Part shown: positions 17,457-26,728 of the stretch, in pieces
How the letters are laid out: each line of letters begins with the position of its first letter
Position numbering within the stretch: the first letter of the stretch is position 1
Assembly: GCA_963827585.1 (NCBI GenBank)
Contig: CAWHCK010000047.1
Span: forward strand, 124,001-188,000
From: VAZQ01 sp963827585
GTDB lineage: Bacteria > Pseudomonadota > Alphaproteobacteria > Rhizobiales > Xanthobacteraceae
Length of the DNA stretch: 64,000 nt
Direction: 5' to 3'
Notes under the pieces: model-generated
The model's database searches: none
What the model saw: only the letters and a program-made list of their open reading frames with translations
Told to the model about the DNA's origin: nothing
Translations under genes and position numbers: made by a program

Positions 17457-19808
17457 ATGCGAACCGCGGGCACGGTCGCGCACATGGGTGGATTGATCGG
17501 AGCGCGCATTCCTCGCCTCGAGGACGGCGCGCTGCTCGTCGGCAAGGGACGCTTCATCGACGACATCGTCCGTCCCGGCGTGCTGCACGGGGCGTTCGTG
17601 CGCAGCGCGCATCCGCACGCCGCCATCCGCCGGGTCGATGCCCAGGACGCGCGTGCGTTGCCCGGCATTCATGCGGTGCTCACGCTCGACGATCTCGCGC
17701 CGGTCCTCGCCAAGCGGCGCATGCTGCGCCATTCCAACTCGGGCGTACCGCTCGACCGCTACTGGTCGTTCGCGCTCGCCGATGGCGAGGTGTCCTACGT
17801 CGGCGAGGCAGTGGCACTCGTGCTTGCCGACAGCCGCTATGTCGCCGAGGACGCGGCGGCGCTGGTCCAGGTCGATTACGACCTGCTTCCTGCGGTGTCG
17901 GACTGCCGCAAGGCGGCCGAGCCAGACTCGCCGGCGGTTCGGCGCGAGCTGAACACGAACATCGCCGCCATCTACAAGGTCGCCTACGGCGATGCGCAAG
18001 AGGCCTTCAACGGCGCCGCCCACGTGTTCCACGAGGATCTGTGGCAGCATCGCGGAGCCGCCCATCCGATCGAAGGCCGCGGCATTGTTGCGGATTGGCG
18101 AGACGACGGCATGACGGTCTGGGCGTCGACCCAGAAGGCACATGACCTGTTCCAGTCGCTGACCTCGCTGCTCGATTTCGACGAGAGCCGGCTGCGCGTG
18201 GCAACCCCCGACGTCGGCGGCGGCTTCGGTCCCAAGCTTTGCGTCTACCCCGAGGACATCGCGGTGGCGGCGGCCGCCAAGCTCCTCGAGCGCTCGATCA
18301 AATGGATCGAGGATCGCCGCGAGCATTTCACCAATGCCGCCCAGGAGCGCGACCAATACTGGTCGCTCGACATCGCCGTCGGCGCCGATGCCAGGCTCCT
18401 CGGCGTCCGCGGTCGGCTGGTCCACGACCTCGGCGCCTACGCGCTGCAGGACGTCAACATTCCCTACAACTCCGCATCGATGATGAGCGGGCCTTATATG
18501 CTGCCCGCCTTGTCGATCGAGGTCACGGTCGCCGCCACCAACAAGACGCCGGTGTCGTCGGTGCGCGGCGCCGGCTATCCGCAGGCGGCCTTCGCCATGG
18601 AGCGCCTCATTGATCGGGTAGCGCGTGAACTACGGCTCGATCGCGCGGAGGTGCGCCGCCGCAATCTCATCCCGCCGGAAAAGATGCCCTATACCAAGCC
18701 GCTCAAGGCGCGTTCCGGCGCGACCATGCAGTACGACAGCGGCGACTATCCGGCCTGCCAGGCGCAAGTCCTGCAGGCGGCCGGCTGGGCGGACTTTCCG
18801 CAACGCCAGGCCAATGCGAGAGCCCAGCGCCGCTATATCGGCATCGGGCTGGCGCATGGCATCAAGGGTACCGGCCGCGGTCCCTTCGAGTCGGGCCTGG
18901 TGCGGGTATCGAATACGGGACGCGTGTCCGTGTTCACCGGCGCCGCGGCGATCGGACAGGGTCTGTGCACCGTGCTCGCGCAGATCTGCGCCGGCGAGCT
19001 TGGCCTGCGAGCCGAGGACATCACCGTGGTGCCCGGCGACACCGGCGGCGTGTCGCTCGGGCTCGGCGCCTTCGCCAGCCGCCAGACCGTGACCGCCGGC
19101 TCCTCCGTACTTCTGGCCGCACGAACAGTCGCGGACAAGGCCAAGAAGCTCGCGAGCCACGTCCTCGAGGCGGCCGAGCACGACCTCGAGATCGCCGATG
19201 GCGAGGTGCGCGTGGTCGGCGCGCCGCAGCTGTCGGTCAAGCTCGGGGAGCTCGCGCGCATCCTCAAGGGCGCGCCCGGCTACGGCTTCCCGCCCGACGT
19301 CGATCCCGGTCTCGACGCCAACGTCAACTGGCGCACCGATGCCCTTGCCTATGCCAATGCCTGCCACGTGGCCGAGGTCGAGGTCGACCCCGATACCGGC
19401 GGCGTCACGATTCTCAACTATGTCGCGCTCCAGGACTCCGGGACCTTGATCAATCCCATGCTGGTCGACGGTCAGGTGCGCGGCGGCGTCGCCCACGGCA
19501 TCGGCAATGCCGTGCTGGAATGGATGGGATACGACGAAAGCGGGCAACCCATCACCACGACCTTTGCCGACTATCTCCTGCCCGGGGCCATGGAGGTGCC
19601 GGCGATCGAAACGCTCTACAAGGAGACGCCGTCGCCGCTCAATCCGCTCGGCGCCAAGGGCGCGGGCGAAGTCAGCACCATTCCGACCGCCGCCGCGGTC
19701 ATCTCCGCCATCGAGGACGCGCTGCAACCCTTTGGTGTCCGCATTGCGCAAACCCCGATCACGCCGCAAAAGCTGGTCGAGCTCATCGCCAATGGCATAA
19801 AGTCTTGA
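17457..19808 (+). CDS. Molybdopterin-binding (large) subunit of a molybdenum hydroxylase, orphan
   Basis: The 783-residue product contains IGARIPRLEDGALLVGKGRF, VGGGFGPKLCVYPED, the active-site loop SSVRGAGYPQ (valine about residue 369), IGQGLCTVLAQ and KGAGEVS with the catalytic glutamate. It has no CO dehydrogenase cysteine. There is no partner M or S subunit next to it, so it must share those of another operon or have them elsewhere. An internal ATG at 17484 is an alternative start that removes an unusual leader. It sits between a Bug receptor and an HpaB-like monooxygenase. Confidence 0.88.
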   Translation: MRTAGTVAHMGGLIGARIPRLEDGALLVGKGRFIDDIVRPGVLHGAFVRSAHPHAAIRRVDAQDARALPGIHAVLTLDDLAPVLAKRRMLRHSNSGVPLDRYWSFALADGEVSYVGEAVALVLADSRYVAEDAAALVQVDYDLLPAVSDCRKAAEPDSPAVRRELNTNIAAIYKVAYGDAQEAFNGAAHVFHEDLWQHRGAAHPIEGRGIVADWRDDGMTVWASTQKAHDLFQSLTSLLDFDESRLRVATPDVGGGFGPKLCVYPEDIAVAAAAKLLERSIKWIEDRREHFTNAAQERDQYWSLDIAVGADARLLGVRGRLVHDLGAYALQDVNIPYNSASMMSGPYMLPALSIEVTVAATNKTPVSSVRGAGYPQAAFAMERLIDRVARELRLDRAEVRRRNLIPPEKMPYTKPLKARSGATMQYDSGDYPACQAQVLQAAGWADFPQRQANARAQRRYIGIGLAHGIKGTGRGPFESGLVRVSNTGRVSVFTGAAAIGQGLCTVLAQICAGELGLRAEDITVVPGDTGGVSLGLGAFASRQTVTAGSSVLLAARTVADKAKKLASHVLEAAEHDLEIADGEVRVVGAPQLSVKLGELARILKGAPGYGFPPDVDPGLDANVNWRTDALAYANACHVAEVEVDPDTGGVTILNYVALQDSGTLINPMLVDGQVRGGVAHGIGNAVLEWMGYDESGQPITTTFADYLLPGAMEVPAIETLYKETPSPLNPLGAKGAGEVSTIPTAAAVISAIEDALQPFGVRIAQTPITPQKLVELIANGIKS

Positions 19809-19839
19809 ACATGATCGACCTCGCGAGGCGTCCATTCTG

Positions 19840-21298
19840 ATGCGAACCGGTTCCGAATATCTTCGCTCGCTCAATGATGGACGCCAGGTGTTCGTCGACG
19901 GCGAGGGCGTCAAGGATGTCACCGCGCACCGCGCCTTCCGCGAGGCGGCGCGTTCGGTTGCCAGGCTCTACGACATCGCGGCGGCGCCGGAGCTGCGCGA
20001 GCGCATGACCTTCGTCTCGCCCAAGACCGGCGAGCCGGTGCTGCGCGCCTATCAGAATCCCGCGCAGTCACGCCGATCTGCGCGCCCGCCGGCTGTTTTC
20101 GGAGACCTGGGCCGAGGCGACCTTCGGCCTGATGGGACGCACGCCCGATCACGTCGCGGGGTTCTTCTGCGGCTATGCCGCGACGCCGAGCGTGCTGGCG
20201 GCCGGCGGCAAGAACTTCGCGGACAACGTGGTCGCCTTCTACGAGCACATGCGCGACAACCACCTCTACGCCTCCTATGCGATCGTGCCGCCCCAGATCG
20301 ACCGCAGCAAGCCGGCGCACAAGCAGAGCGACCCCACGCTCCATGCCGGCGTGGTCAAGGAGCGCGACGACGGCATCGTCATCGCCGGCGCGCAGCAGCT
20401 CGCCACCGCCGGCGCGATCTCCGACGTCATCCATCTGAGCTGCATCCACCCGCTGCAGCCCGGCGACGAGAACTACGCCAATTGCCTGGCGGTTCCGGTC
20501 AATGCGCCCGGGGTCAAGCTCTATCCGCGGCGGCCGTTTGCGATCGGGGCGACCAACGCGTTCGACTATCCGCTGTCGAGCCGCTTCGACGAAAGCGACA
20601 GCTACGTCATTTTCGACAACGTGTTCGTGCCGTGGGAGCGGGTCTTCATCTACCGCAATATCGACGTGTCGCGCGACCAGTGGTGGAAGACGCCATCGCA
20701 CCTCTACGGCAACCATCAGGCGCAGGTGCGCTATGTCACCAAGTTGCGCTTCATGATCGGCATCGCGCAACGCATGAACGAGATGACCGGCAATGCCGCC
20801 AACCCGGCGGTGCAGATCATGATGGGCGAGTTCGCCGCCTTGGTGTCGGTCTATGAGACCATGCTGCTCGCCCACGAGGCGATGGCGCCCATCGACCAGG
20901 ACGGCGTGCTGTGGCCGTCGAAGACCGCGCTCTACTCGGCAATGGCGCTGCAGTCCGAGCTCAACGGCCGCATGCTCGAAATCATCCGCGAGCTCACCGG
21001 CTCCGCCATGATCACGCTGCCGTCCTCACTGCACGACTTCGAGAATCCGCAGACCGCCGGCGACATCGAGCGCTACATGCGCTCGGCCTCCTCCGACGCC
21101 AGGTCCAAGGTCGCGCTGATGCGCCTCGCCTGGGATTTCATCGGCTCGGAATTCGGCAGCCGCCACCAGCAATACGAGAAGTTCTACGGCGGCGCCTCGT
21201 TCCTGGTGAAGCAGAACGTCTACCGCAACTTCGACTTCAAGCGCGCGTGTGCGCTGGTCGACGCCGCCCTCAATTTGCCGCCGATTGAGCAGGAGTAG
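19840..21298 (+). CDS. HpaB-like FADH2-dependent aromatic monooxygenase, one-base frameshift
   Basis: The N-terminus MRTGSEYLRSLNDGRQVFVD and segments SHADLRARRLFSE, GGKNFADNVVAFYE, VPWERVFIYRN and FYGGASFLVKQ are those of the 4-hydroxyphenylacetate 3-monooxygenase large component family. The frame breaks at AA 20056-20057; removing one A restores YQIPRSHADL, and the whole gene then encodes 485 residues, the family norm. Members hydroxylate phenols or related rings with FADH2 supplied by a separate reductase, and none is seen here. The stop codon is the first three bases of a palindromic repeat. Confidence 0.85.
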
Positions 21299-21427
21299 GG
21301 TGGGCAAAGGCGCACGCGTGACAAGCTCGCGTCGTCAGCACAAACTGGATTGCGTGCGCCGTGCCCACGCGCAGCTCTATGGTGGTGCGAGAAAGACGCG
21401 TGGGCACGCTTCGCTTTGCCCACCCTA
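21296..21427. repeat. Palindromic repeat whose two ends supply the stop codons of convergent genes
   Basis: The arms TAGGGTGGGCAAAG (21296-21309) and CTTTGCCCACCCTA (21414-21427) are exact reverse complements, with further inner pairing (GTGCCCACGC / GCGTGGGCAC). The first TAG is the stop of the monooxygenase, and the mirror TAG (21427-21425) is the stop of the minus-strand receptor gene. It probably acts as a bidirectional transcript end. Confidence 0.8.
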
Positions 21428-22351
21428 CACGCCCTTCCACAAGTGCGAAAACTGGGTGGCGACGATGCTCTCGTACGGAACGTCGCCCTCGAGGATGCCG
21501 ACGTCGCGCGAGAATTGGTTCATGCCGGCGACGAAGGTCCTGGAGATCGACGGATCGTAATAGGGCAGATCCCGGCGGATGAGCTCGGCGATCAGCTCGG
21601 CCTCGGAGGGCGGGAACAGCTTGCGCCCGACCTCGGTCGCGCGTGCGACTTTCTCTTTCAAGGCAGTCTGCGCCTTGACCATGGCGCGCACCGCGGCCGC
21701 CGCGGTCTCGGGCGCGCGCTCGATCAAGCGGTCGCTCGTGGCGATCGAGGCCATGGTATAGTTGAAGCAGGGCTTGGGGCCGTCGCCGCGGCGCACGTCG
21801 AGCACGACGGTTCCGACCCCGCGCCGCACCGCCACCTCGGTCCCCATGCCGTTGGCCCAGAAGCCGTCGATCTTGCGCTCCTCCAGCGCTTTCGCTGCGG
21901 TCACCCCGAAATTCACCCCGGCGCCTTGCGCGCCCGGCACCGGCGCGATCTTGACCTGGTCGCGGGCCAGGTCGATGCCGGCCTCGATCAGGAGGCGGCG
22001 CAGTCCCATCTCGACCCACGGCGCCGCGCCGATGCTGCGCCCCTTCACGACGCGGAGGTCGCCGCGCGTGCCGCCGAGATCCTTGTGCATGACCAGGAAC
22101 CAGTACATGCCTTGCCCCTGCGCGCAGATGAGCTTGGCGCCTTGCCATTGCGGAAACGCCGACAGCACTGAATGCGCGGAGCCGCCGACGAAATCGACCG
22201 TGCCGTCGCGCAGCGCCGCATAGCACTTGTCGACCGGATAGATCAGCTCGAGGGCGACATCGAGGCCTTCGTCCTTGAAGCAACCGAGCTCGATGGCGGC
22301 GATCGCCGGGAAATAGGAGTTCGAGATCATGTCGGGCACGGCGAGCTTCAT
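21425..22351 (-). CDS. ABC transporter substrate-binding protein, NMT1/SsuA type, no signal peptide
   Basis: The 308-residue product has the family layout: KLAVPDMISNSYFPAIAAIE, FKDEGLDVAL, GTVDFVGGSAHS, then the second lobe with DGFWANGMG. Such proteins bind small, often aromatic or pyrimidine-like ligands for import. It starts directly in the mature domain with no signal peptide. Its ATG overlaps the TGA of the UbiD-family gene (ATGA), so the start is well fixed and no leader has been missed. Either it acts in the cytoplasm as a binder or enzyme, or export depends on another route. No permease or ATPase gene is nearby. Confidence 0.8.
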   Translation of the reverse strand: MKLAVPDMISNSYFPAIAAIELGCFKDEGLDVALELIYPVDKCYAALRDGTVDFVGGSAHSVLSAFPQWQGAKLICAQGQGMYWFLVMHKDLGGTRGDLRVVKGRSIGAAPWVEMGLRRLLIEAGIDLARDQVKIAPVPGAQGAGVNFGVTAAKALEERKIDGFWANGMGTEVAVRRGVGTVVLDVRRGDGPKPCFNYTMASIATSDRLIERAPETAAAAVRAMVKAQTALKEKVARATEVGRKLFPPSEAELIAELIRRDLPYYDPSISRTFVAGMNQFSRDVGILEGDVPYESIVATQFSHLWKGV

Positions 22352-24042
22352 CGTCTGTCCTCCTCGGAATCGGGCGTCACCGGCGTATTCATCGCGACGT
22401 CGCCGCGCCGCTCATTTGCAAGGTTCTTGCCAAGCTCGAAATACTCGCTGTTCGTCGCCATCTCGGCCTGGCGTGCGAGCTCCGCCGGCCAGTGGCCGAG
22501 ATCGTAGCCATGCCAAGGCGGCTGCGGCGCGAGCGGCGGCAGGCCGAGCCGCTCCCAGATCGCCCTGGCATGCTCCATGAATTCGCGCCTGGGCAACGCC
22601 ACCGGCGCATAGGTGCCCTTGAGCGTGGCGTTGATGAGCACGGCCGCACTTTCACCGCCGTCGCGCGGGCCGCGCGGCCCGTGACCGGGGTCCTTGTGCG
22701 GCACCACCTCGAGATCGTGCTGCGGCTGGCACCGGTAGGACATGGCCCAGAACAAGGCGTCGGCATTGTCCGGCTCGATGTCCTCGTCGACGGCGACGAT
22801 CCATTTGCCGGCGAAGCGGTGCAGCGACGAGGCGCCATGGAGCGCGCGCCAGATCTCGCTCTCGGGCATGCCGCGCGCGCACTGGATCGCGATCACCGCG
22901 TAGAGGCTGGTGAGCGGCTCGTGCATCGCAACGCGCTTGATGCCTTTGATGCCGAGCGCCGTGCGCAGATGATCGAGATACACCGGCTCCATCGCCACCC
23001 GGCGGATCACGCTCGATTCGCTCGGGGTGACCTGGCTGATGAACGACGTGAGGATCGGATGGCGTCGGCGCGTGATCGCAGTCACCTCCATGAAGGCGTT
23101 GTATTCCTGCAGGTTCACGTAGCCGTGGGATTCCCCGAACGGTGCTTCCGGCTCCAGCATCTCCGTGTCGATCAGGCCCTCGATGACGATCTCCGCCTCG
23201 GCGGGCACCAGGAGATCGACGGTCTTGGCGCGCACCATGTTGATCGGGCCGCCGGCAAGCGCGCCCGCGACGGCGATCTCGTCGAGCCCTTCCGGCATTT
23301 TCTGCACCGACGCGTAGGAGATGACCGGCGGGCAGCCGACGGCGACGGCGCAGGGGAGGGGCTCGCGGCGCGCCTTGCATTTCTCCCAATGGGCGTAGAT
23401 GCCGGCGCGCAGCTCGACCGACGGATTCATTCCCAGCCGGCGCGGCGCCTTGAGCTGTCCACGGTAGTTGCCGACGTTCTGGATGCCGGTCTCGGGATCC
23501 TTGGTGATGTAGTGGCCGGCCGAGAGATAGGGCGCGTTGTCCCATCCCGGCGTCGAAATCGGCACGGGCAGGCCGTCGAGTGCCGCGCCGTCCCGGTCAA
23601 GCTCGCTGCCGATGGTCACGATCTCCTGGCATGGCGCATCGCTGACGATCTGCGGCGGCACGGGATTGGCGATGGCCTTGATCCAAGCCTGCCCGATCTC
23701 GTCCAGCGGCTTGCCGAAGCCGATGCGATAGACCTCGCGGTTCGCCGCCAGGCCGGCCACCAGCACGGATATGTCGAAGCGTCGGCCCTTGGAATCCGTG
23801 GGATGGGTGAACAGGAATGCCTTGCGCTCCGCCTCGGGAATGCCGCCGCGATATTGCCAGCGCACCAGCGGGTGCATTTCGGTGTCTTTGTTGATCGGCT
23901 CGTCGACGACGAACAGCAGTCCTTGGCGTGCAAGCGCAAGCACATGCTCGTGCAGGTCGGGATAGCTGCGCGGATGCCGCGGCGGCCCGTCGCGGTAGCG
24001 CTCGAGCGCCTGCAATGCGCGGCCCGCAGCTCGATCATCCAT
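22348..24042 (-). CDS. UbiD-family decarboxylase (second copy)
   Basis: The 564-residue product shows YPDLHEHVLALARQGLLFVV, NPVPPQIVSD, PISTPGWDNAPYLSAGHYIT, EAPFGESHGYVNLQ and a C-terminal FAGKWIVAVDEDIEPDNADA segment, all UbiD-family. The acidic active-site region reads APFGESHGY where the paralog at 12912 has GPLGEWTGY. It is about 70 residues longer than that paralog. It probably decarboxylates an aromatic acid with prenylated FMN. The operon order on this strand is DUF2848, cupin, amidase, UbiD, receptor. The start at 24042 (MDDRAAG) was chosen because upstream in-frame residues belong to the amidase's shadow. Confidence 0.88.
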   Translation of the reverse strand: MDDRAAGRALQALERYRDGPPRHPRSYPDLHEHVLALARQGLLFVVDEPINKDTEMHPLVRWQYRGGIPEAERKAFLFTHPTDSKGRRFDISVLVAGLAANREVYRIGFGKPLDEIGQAWIKAIANPVPPQIVSDAPCQEIVTIGSELDRDGAALDGLPVPISTPGWDNAPYLSAGHYITKDPETGIQNVGNYRGQLKAPRRLGMNPSVELRAGIYAHWEKCKARREPLPCAVAVGCPPVISYASVQKMPEGLDEIAVAGALAGGPINMVRAKTVDLLVPAEAEIVIEGLIDTEMLEPEAPFGESHGYVNLQEYNAFMEVTAITRRRHPILTSFISQVTPSESSVIRRVAMEPVYLDHLRTALGIKGIKRVAMHEPLTSLYAVIAIQCARGMPESEIWRALHGASSLHRFAGKWIVAVDEDIEPDNADALFWAMSYRCQPQHDLEVVPHKDPGHGPRGPRDGGESAAVLINATLKGTYAPVALPRREFMEHARAIWERLGLPPLAPQPPWHGYDLGHWPAELARQAEMATNSEYFELGKNLANERRGDVAMNTPVTPDSEEDRR

Positions 24043-24076
24043 TGGCGGCTCCGCCAAGCGCGATGGAGCTGCCACT

Positions 24077-25430
24077 CTAGAATAAAGGCCTGATGGAAGC
24101 AGCCGCCGCGAACACCCCCGCATCGCCGTTGATGAATCCGGCAACTTGCAGGCCGAGCGGCAGTCCTTCGTCCTGCAGCACCGGGAGCGAGACCGCGGGA
24201 ATACCGAGGAGAGACACATGCACCGTGCAGCTCGGATCGCCGGTCGAATTCGAGACCCATCGGCGCGGCAGCAGGGGCGGACAGGCTGATGCAGGCGTCG
24301 CAATCGGCGGCGAGCTCGGCATAGAGCGTGCGCGCCATCTCGCGTTGGGCGAGGTCGTTGCGATAATCCTCGAGGCTCATGGCCTCGGCCTCGGCCAGCC
24401 GGGCGAGGCTGACCTTGCTGAGCTTGCTCGCGTCCCGCTCGCGGTAGGTGTTGAGCGGCCAGCGGCATTCCCATGCGTTGATGCGCATGGAGAGCGGACG
24501 GGCGCCGGCGATGACATCTTCGAGCGCGGCGAGTTTCGGATGGGATTGCCGCGTCACCACGTCGATTCCGGCGGCCTTGATGCGCGCGAGCGCATCGGCC
24601 ATGGCCTGCTTGGCGCCCGGCGATGCCGTGGACCAGCCGGCGGTTTCGAGGAAGGCCAGCCGCCGCGGCGTCTTTGGCGCCGGCGCGCTCGCCGGGCCGA
24701 ACAAGCCGGGATAGCCGGGATCGCCGCCGGCGCGGACCGCGATCTCGTGGGCGACGTGCCAGGCATCGTCCAGGCTCGCCGCCAGAACACCGGTCGCGCT
24801 CTGGCTCAGGCCGTCATAGCTGCCGCCGCGATTGAGCGCGCCGACCGTCGCCTTGAAGCCGATGCATCCGCAATAGCTCGCCGGACGGATGGTCGACCCG
24901 ATCACTTGCGTGCCGAGGCCTGTGCTCAGCATTCCCGCCGCAACCGCGGCGGCCGAGCCGCTGCTCGATCCGCCGGGGGTGCGACGCAGGTCATGCGGGT
25001 TGCGCGTGCCGCGCGGCTCGGTGGCGGCAAATTCGGTGGTGACGGTCTTTCCAACGATCACCGCGCCGGCTTCGCGCAACGCCGCCACGCTGGCGGCATC
25101 GCGCTCGGAGCGAAAGCCCGCGAACAGCGGCGAGCCGTTCTCGGTCGGCATGTCGGCGGTCTCGATGATGTCCTTGATGCCGACTGGCATGCCGTCGATC
25201 GGTGATAGCAGCCGGCCTTCCCGCCATCGCACGGTCGATTGGTCGGCAACCGCGCGGGCGCGCTCGAGGTTGAGATTGACGAAGGCGCCGACCTTCGGCT
25301 CGAGCGCGGCGAGATCGGCAAGGCAGCGCTCGAGGAAATCGCGCGGCGTGTCGGCGCCGCTGGCAAAGCGCGGCGTCGCCGACAGGTAAGGCTTGGTCGA
25401 AAATTTCAGCTTCTCGTCCGGCGCCAGCAT
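24077..25430 (-). CDS. Amidase (amidase signature family), one-base frameshift
   Basis: The N-terminal part has the amidase signature: DGMPVGIKDIIET with the catalytic lysine, TPGGSSSGSAAAVAAG with the glycine/serine motif, and GSTIRPASYCGCIGFK. The last part (SLLGIPAVSLPVL, LPLGLQVAG) is in a different frame. The break is at AATT 24247-24250; removing one base gives GLESTGDPSCTVHV and a 450-residue enzyme. The start follows a GGAGGG site. Amidases of this family hydrolyse amides to acid and ammonia. Position in a UbiD/receptor operon suggests release of a ring carboxylate or a side-chain amide. Confidence 0.85.
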
Positions 25431-25462
25431 GATCACATCCCTCCGCAGGTCCAACGCCGGCG

Positions 25463-25849
25463 CTACTTCTTGCTCTCGTCGTAGTAGTGGATCTCGTAGA
25501 GCAGACAGCCGCGGTCCGATTTGAACGGCCCGTGATGCACGCCCGGCGGCCGGCAGGCATAGGTCGGGGCATCGAAGGATTCGCCGCCCTTGCCCTGCAT
25601 GTCGTTGCCGACGATGAGATCGCCGGAGATCAGATAGACCTCTTCCCAGTGGTCGTGCACGAACGGCGCGGTCGTGTAGACGCCGGGATCGAAGCGTAAG
25701 AGCCGCGTGCGGCTTCCCATCTTGCGGGTCTCGTCGAGGTCGCTCGCCAGGATCTTCTGCTTGATGCCCGCGGGATAGCCGGCCGGCGTGGCCCAGCCGC
25801 TATTCATGTCCACGCGGGTAAATTCCAGGTGGGGCTTGTTCATGGGCAT
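25463..25849 (-). CDS. Cupin-domain protein
   Basis: The 128-residue single-domain protein has a beta-barrel pattern with FVHDHWEEVYLISGDLIVG (first cupin motif, metal-ligand type His-x-His and Glu) and RPPGVHHGPF (second motif). This points to a metal-binding cupin such as a small dioxygenase, isomerase or ChrR-like sensor. The start at 25849 follows GAGGACGACCC; MNKPH at 25843 is possible. It lies between DUF2848 and the amidase in the same operon. No specific reaction can be named. Confidence 0.8.
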   Translation of the reverse strand: MPMNKPHLEFTRVDMNSGWATPAGYPAGIKQKILASDLDETRKMGSRTRLLRFDPGVYTTAPFVHDHWEEVYLISGDLIVGNDMQGKGGESFDAPTYACRPPGVHHGPFKSDRGCLLYEIHYYDESKK

Positions 25850-25875
25850 GGGTCGTCCTCCGGGACTCACTATTC

Positions 25876-26568
25876 TTATCCCAGGATGGGAAGCGTTCGC
25901 ACCCGGTAGGCGTGGGCGATCTTGCGGCCAAGCACCGGGTCCTCGATTTCGAAGGCGAATTCGCTGGTGGGGCGAACTCCGCCGTGGGCGGCGAGCGTTC
26001 CGCCGAACATGAGCGTGCCTTCGGGCAGGCGGCCACTCCCGACGTGGCGGGCGATCAACGCGCTGGGATCCATCATGGCGGTGACGGCGCCTTCCTGGTA
26101 GAGCGCGCGCTTGCCGCCTTCGACCACGTGCGCGCGCAGCATGAGGCGGTCCCAATGCGGAGCGACATCCTCATAGGCCCAGAACCGGGGAGCGACCGGC
26201 TTGTCGCACATCTGCTTGGAGACCGTCACGCCGTACTTCTCCACTTCACGATCGGTGTGGTCGGAGCCGGTGCCCACCCAGAGCCGTCCCTGGTGCTGCA
26301 GCAGCACGAATTCCACCTCGCCGCCGGAGCTCTCGCCCACCGCCTCGATCGTGTCGCCGGTGGTCAGTCGCGCGGCCGCGACCCGATAGAAGATCGGCGT
26401 CGTCGCCGGCCGCTTCACCCCCAGCGCCTCGAGCTCCCTGATGTGCTTCTCGACTGCCGCCGGATCGCGTCCGGTCCAGCCGGCCACCACCGCCCGGCCG
26501 ATGGCGACCTCGCCGGTCCGCGTGCTCGACTTGTCCTGCAACGTCAGGGAGAGAATGCGCGGTGACAC
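25876..26568 (-). CDS. DUF2848-family protein
   Basis: The 230-residue product has features I associate with DUF2848: VAGWTGRDPAAVEKHI, YRVAAARLTTGD, GTGSDHTDREVEKYGV, KQMCDKPVAPRFW, MFGGTLAAHGGVRP and a C-terminal EDPVLGRKIAHAYRV. The family resembles fumarylacetoacetate hydrolase-fold proteins and occurs with amidases and transporters in catabolic clusters, but its reaction is not established to my knowledge. It is first in the minus-strand operon and diverges from the secreted hydrolase at 26729. Confidence 0.8.
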   Translation of the reverse strand: MSPRILSLTLQDKSSTRTGEVAIGRAVVAGWTGRDPAAVEKHIRELEALGVKRPATTPIFYRVAAARLTTGDTIEAVGESSGGEVEFVLLQHQGRLWVGTGSDHTDREVEKYGVTVSKQMCDKPVAPRFWAYEDVAPHWDRLMLRAHVVEGGKRALYQEGAVTAMMDPSALIARHVGSGRLPEGTLMFGGTLAAHGGVRPTSEFAFEIEDPVLGRKIAHAYRVRTLPILG

Positions 26569-26665
26569 GACATGTCCGACATTTGGATGCAGACAGCGGG
26601 ATTTGGGAGAGCATTGCGAGGACGGGTGCAGCGGCTAAGGACGAAGGTGCTCTCCCGGGTTTGAT

Positions 26666-26678
26666 ATGTCATTGACAT
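26666..26678. promoter_or_regulatory. Candidate operator: 13-base perfect palindrome
   Basis: ATGTCATTGACAT is exactly symmetric about its central base and lies in the 160-base gap between two divergent genes, 51 bases upstream of the plus-strand start at 26729. Its length suits a GntR- or MarR-type dimer. No such regulator gene is adjacent. Confidence 0.35.
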
Positions 26679-26728
26679 CATCATTTCAACTCCATGAAAT
26701 CCAAACGAAACCCGCCGGGGAGGCCCTT

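Noticed and set aside
2325..19808. Large subunits at 4751, 10507 and 17457 as CO dehydrogenases
   Set aside because: Their active-site loops lack the AYRCSFR cysteine needed for the Mo-Cu site. Only CoxL at 30637 has it.
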